Assembly (NCBI GenBank): GCA_017445435.1
Contig: JAFSUE010000236.1
Coordinates: 1 to 5,069, forward strand
DNA length: 5,069 nt
Direction of reading: 5' to 3'
DNA from: Selenomonadaceae bacterium
GTDB lineage: Bacteria > Bacillota > Negativicutes > Selenomonadales > Selenomonadaceae
In this document: positions 3,004 to 5,069 of the stretch, one piece after another
How positions within the stretch are numbered: the stretch's first letter is position 1
Layout of the letters: every line of letters starts with the position of its first letter
Program-made: the position numbers and the translations under genes
Notes under the pieces: model-generated
Database searches by the model: none
Told to the model about the DNA's origin: nothing
What the model saw: the letters and a program-made list of their open reading frames with translations, nothing else

Positions 3004-5069
3004 TTGACTTACAATATAAAAATTTTCGGTATCGTGCAAGGCGTTGGCTTTCGACCGTTTATAAAAAATCTTGCCGATACTTTTTTTATTTGCGGAACTG
3101 TGGCGAATAAAGGTTCTTACGTCGAAATTTTTGCGCAGTGTGACGAAATTACTTTGCAAAATTTTATTGACGCGATTAAAAATAATTCGCCGCCGCGTTC
3201 AAATATTTTGAAAATCGACGTGCAAAAAATTGCTTACGAAAAAATTTTTACAACCTTTGAAATTATCGATAGCAAACACGAAATAGGAGATATTTTTGTT
3301 TCGCCTGACATTGGAATTTGTGACGAATGCGCCGCCGAACTTTTCAACAAAAATAATCGCCGCTACCTTCACCCTTTCATAAATTGTACGAATTGCGGAC
3401 CGCGTCTTACTATTTTAGAAAAAATGCCGTACGACCGCGAAAGAACTTCGATGAAAAATTTTCCTATGTGCGACAACTGCGCGGAAGAATATTTTTCTGC
3501 AACTTCGCGAAGATTTGACGCCCAGCCGATTTGCTGTAATGAATGCGGACCGAAGTTAAAATTAAAAATTAAGAATGTAGAATTAAGAATTAGTGACGGC
3601 GAAATTATAAAAAAAGTTAGGAAAATTTTGTACGAAGGCGGCATTGTGGCAGTAAAAGGCATTGGCGGCTTTCATCTTGCTTGTGACGCGAAAAATTTTG
3701 ACGCCGTACAAAAACTTCGTGAAAATAAATTTCGTCCGACTAAACCTTTCGCCGTAATGTTCAAAAATCTTGCCGCCGTCGAAAATGAATGTATCGTGAC
3801 GCCCGCGCAGAAAAAATTTTTAGAAAGTCCTGCTAAACCTATCGTGTTACTTCAAAAAATTTTCCCTACAAACATTGCCGCTAATGTTGCGCCAAATATT
3901 AATCGTCTAGGCGCAATGTTGCCGTATACGCCGTTGCATATGTTGATTTTCGATTTTCCCGACGAACTTGAAAATTTTCCCGACGCCTTAGTTATGACTA
4001 GCGGCAATCCTTCAGGCGTTCCAATTACGATTGATGACGCCGACGCGCAGAATAATTTTGATTTTTGCGACGCGATTTTATCTCACAATAGAAAAATTTT
4101 GCTCCGCGCAGATGATTCAGTTATGGATTTTATCGACGACGCGCCGTCAATAATTCGCAGAAGTCGTGGTTATGCGCCGTTACCAATTTTTTTTGACGGC
4201 GTGAAAAAATCTGTCCTTGCGATTGGCGGCGAATTGAAAAATACGTTTTGCCTAGCGAAAAATAATTTGCTGTACGCGTCACCGTACATTGGCGACGTTG
4301 GGAATTTGCAGAGCGTTGACGTGCTGAAAAATTCAATTCGGCGAATGTGTGAACTTTTAGAAATTACGCCTGAAGTTGTAATTTGCGATAAACACCCGCG
4401 CTATCAAACGTCGAAAGTTGCCGCTGAAATTGCGAAAAATCTTGACGTACCATTGGTAAAAGTTCAGCACCATTACGCGCATATTTTGAGTTGCTTAGCG
4501 GAAAATAATTTTCACGACGAAGTTATTGGCGTGGCATTTGACGGCACAGGTTACGGCGACGACGGAACAATTTGGGGCGGCGAATTTTTTATTTGCAACA
4601 CGAAAAATTATTTGCGCGTTGGTCACATAGATAAATTTTTACAGGCTGGCGGCGATAAATCTGCGCGGGAAGGCTGGCGAATTGCAATTTCACTGCTGAA
4701 AAATTTTGACGTTGACGAAGTGAATAAAAAGTTAAATTTGACTGATGAAAAAAATATTTTGGGGCAGAAATTTTTGCTGGCGAATAAAATAAATTGCGTC
4801 ACGTCCACAAGTTGCGGCAGACTTTTTGACGCGGTTAGCGCAGTACTTGGAATTTGTAGCGTTTCAACTTACGAAGGAGAAGCGGCTATGGAACTTCAAG
4901 CCGTTGCAGAAAATTTTTCGCCACTACTCACTACTTACTACTCACTACTAACTACACAAAATATCTTCGACGAAATTTTAACAAAACGTCTTGAAGGCGT
5001 TGACGTTGGACATTTGGCACGATTTTTTCATGAAAGTTTAGCTGAATATATCGCGGGAAATTGCGAGCA
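3004..5069 (+). CDS. hypF: Carbamoyltransferase HypF, [NiFe] hydrogenase maturation (3' end outside window)
   Basis: HypF uses carbamoyl phosphate and ATP to carbamoylate the C-terminal Cys of HypE, which makes the cyanide ligands of the [NiFe] hydrogenase iron in the cytoplasm. The frame opens at TTG 3004 and runs without a stop to the window edge: 688 codons of an expected 750-770. Domains in order: acylphosphatase (about 2-90; GIVQGVGFRP with R17, and N35 at the family's spacing); two zinc fingers with exact CX2CX18CX2CX24CX2CX18CX2C spacing (C106/109/128/131/156/159/178/181); a YrdC-like domain (about 197-395; KGIGGFHL, RPTKPFAVM, TSGNPSG, RSRGYAP); and a Kae1-like domain (from about 400; ICDKHPRY, QHHYAH with H489/H493, FDGTGYGDDGTIWGGE, SCGRLFDA, TYEGEAAMEL). 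The terminal part, with the expected SGGVFQN motif, is missing. Residues 185-196 and 640-651 are encoded by heptamer repeat arrays. It is divergent from potD and probably heads its own transcript; hyp or hydrogenase genes may follow. Confidence 0.96.
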   Translation, partial: MTYNIKIFGIVQGVGFRPFIKNLADTFFICGTVANKGSYVEIFAQCDEITLQNFIDAIKNNSPPRSNILKIDVQKIAYEKIFTTFEIIDSKHEIGDIFVSPDIGICDECAAELFNKNNRRYLHPFINCTNCGPRLTILEKMPYDRERTSMKNFPMCDNCAEEYFSATSRRFDAQPICCNECGPKLKLKIKNVELRISDGEIIKKVRKILYEGGIVAVKGIGGFHLACDAKNFDAVQKLRENKFRPTKPFAVMFKNLAAVENECIVTPAQKKFLESPAKPIVLLQKIFPTNIAANVAPNINRLGAMLPYTPLHMLIFDFPDELENFPDALVMTSGNPSGVPITIDDADAQNNFDFCDAILSHNRKILLRADDSVMDFIDDAPSIIRRSRGYAPLPIFFDGVKKSVLAIGGELKNTFCLAKNNLLYASPYIGDVGNLQSVDVLKNSIRRMCELLEITPEVVICDKHPRYQTSKVAAEIAKNLDVPLVKVQHHYAHILSCLAENNFHDEVIGVAFDGTGYGDDGTIWGGEFFICNTKNYLRVGHIDKFLQAGGDKSAREGWRIAISLLKNFDVDEVNKKLNLTDEKNILGQKFLLANKINCVTSTSCGRLFDAVSAVLGICSVSTYEGEAAMELQAVAENFSPLLTTYYSLLTTQNIFDEILTKRLEGVDVGHLARFFHESLAEYIAGNCE
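3556..3596 (+). repeat. Heptanucleotide tandem array, TTAARAA family (inside hypF)
   Basis: The array reads TTAAAA (3556-3561), TTAAAAA (3562-3568), TTAAGAA (3569-3575), TGTAGAA (3576-3582), TTAAGAA (3583-3589) and TTAGTGA (3590-3596). It encodes about KLKIKNVELRIS just after the last zinc-finger Cys pair (C178/C181) and before the YrdC domain, i.e. the interdomain linker of HypF. The frame is kept. Confidence 0.7.
4922..4955 (+). repeat. Heptanucleotide tandem array, YACTACT family (inside hypF)
   Basis: The units are CACTACT (4922-4928), CACTACT (4929-4935), TACTACT (4936-4942), CACTACT (4943-4949) and a partial AACTAC (4950-4955). They encode PLLTTYYSLLTT (residues 640-651), a Thr/Tyr/Leu-rich stretch unlike the surrounding protein. 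It falls in a length-variable region after the TYEGEAAMEL motif of the Kae1-like domain. The frame is kept. Confidence 0.8.

Noticed and set aside
2950..3159. Open frame of 69 codons on the minus strand across the hypF start
   Set aside because: It overlaps the hypF ribosome binding site and acylphosphatase domain on the other strand and has no start signals.
3369..3662. Open frame of 97 codons on the minus strand, and similar ones at 4130-4336 and 4623-4808
   Set aside because: All lie opposite hypF, whose frame is continuous and full of conserved motifs. These are shadows.
3004..5069. Frequent AAAATTTT-like words in hypF as a possible signal element
   Set aside because: They fall on Lys, Asn, Ile and Phe codons in an AT-rich gene and follow from codon choice. 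I see no regular spacing.

Overview
The window looks like a chromosomal segment of an anaerobic, AT-rich bacterium, most likely Bacillota. A Gram-negative-walled Negativicutes relative is a guess. The grounds are strong GGAGG/GAGGTG ribosome binding sites, frequent TTG and GTG starts, a lipoprotein-type polyamine-binding protein, and a hydrogenase maturation gene, which implies a [NiFe] hydrogenase elsewhere in the genome. No marker gene fixes the taxonomy.

Layout. Bases 1-238 (+) hold the C-terminal end of dapA (lysine/diaminopimelate synthesis). Twelve bases later comes a complete AqpZ-type water channel (254-940, +). After an 82-base gap there is a small secreted protein of unknown function (1023-1601, +). 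A long hairpin terminator at 1633-1686 sits between this gene and the convergent potD gene (1713-2774, -), which encodes a spermidine/putrescine-binding lipoprotein. A 229-base divergent intergenic region (2775-3003) carries a good sigma-A promoter for potD, several dyads over that promoter and a leader of about 118 nt with potential hairpins. From 3004 (+) to the window end runs hypF, the carbamoyltransferase that starts synthesis of the CN ligands of [NiFe] hydrogenase. It is open at the window edge and lacks only its last part.

The genes do not form one pathway. dapA and the aquaporin are probably co-transcribed, perhaps with the secreted protein. potD stands alone here without potABC, and hypF probably starts a separate unit.

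The most unusual feature is a set of short, degenerate heptanucleotide tandem arrays (about 28-41 bases, 4-6 units) in three sequence families: CATTACG (977-1004 and 1036-1070), TTAARAA (3556-3596) and YACTACT (4922-4955). Three of the four arrays lie in frame inside coding sequence. One supplies part of a signal peptide and two encode linker or loop segments of HypF. The CATTACG pair is part of an imperfect duplication, about 60 bp long, of a translation start region. They resemble the heptameric STRR repeats known from filamentous cyanobacteria and suggest a dispersed repeat family that tolerates or prefers insertion into permissive protein segments.
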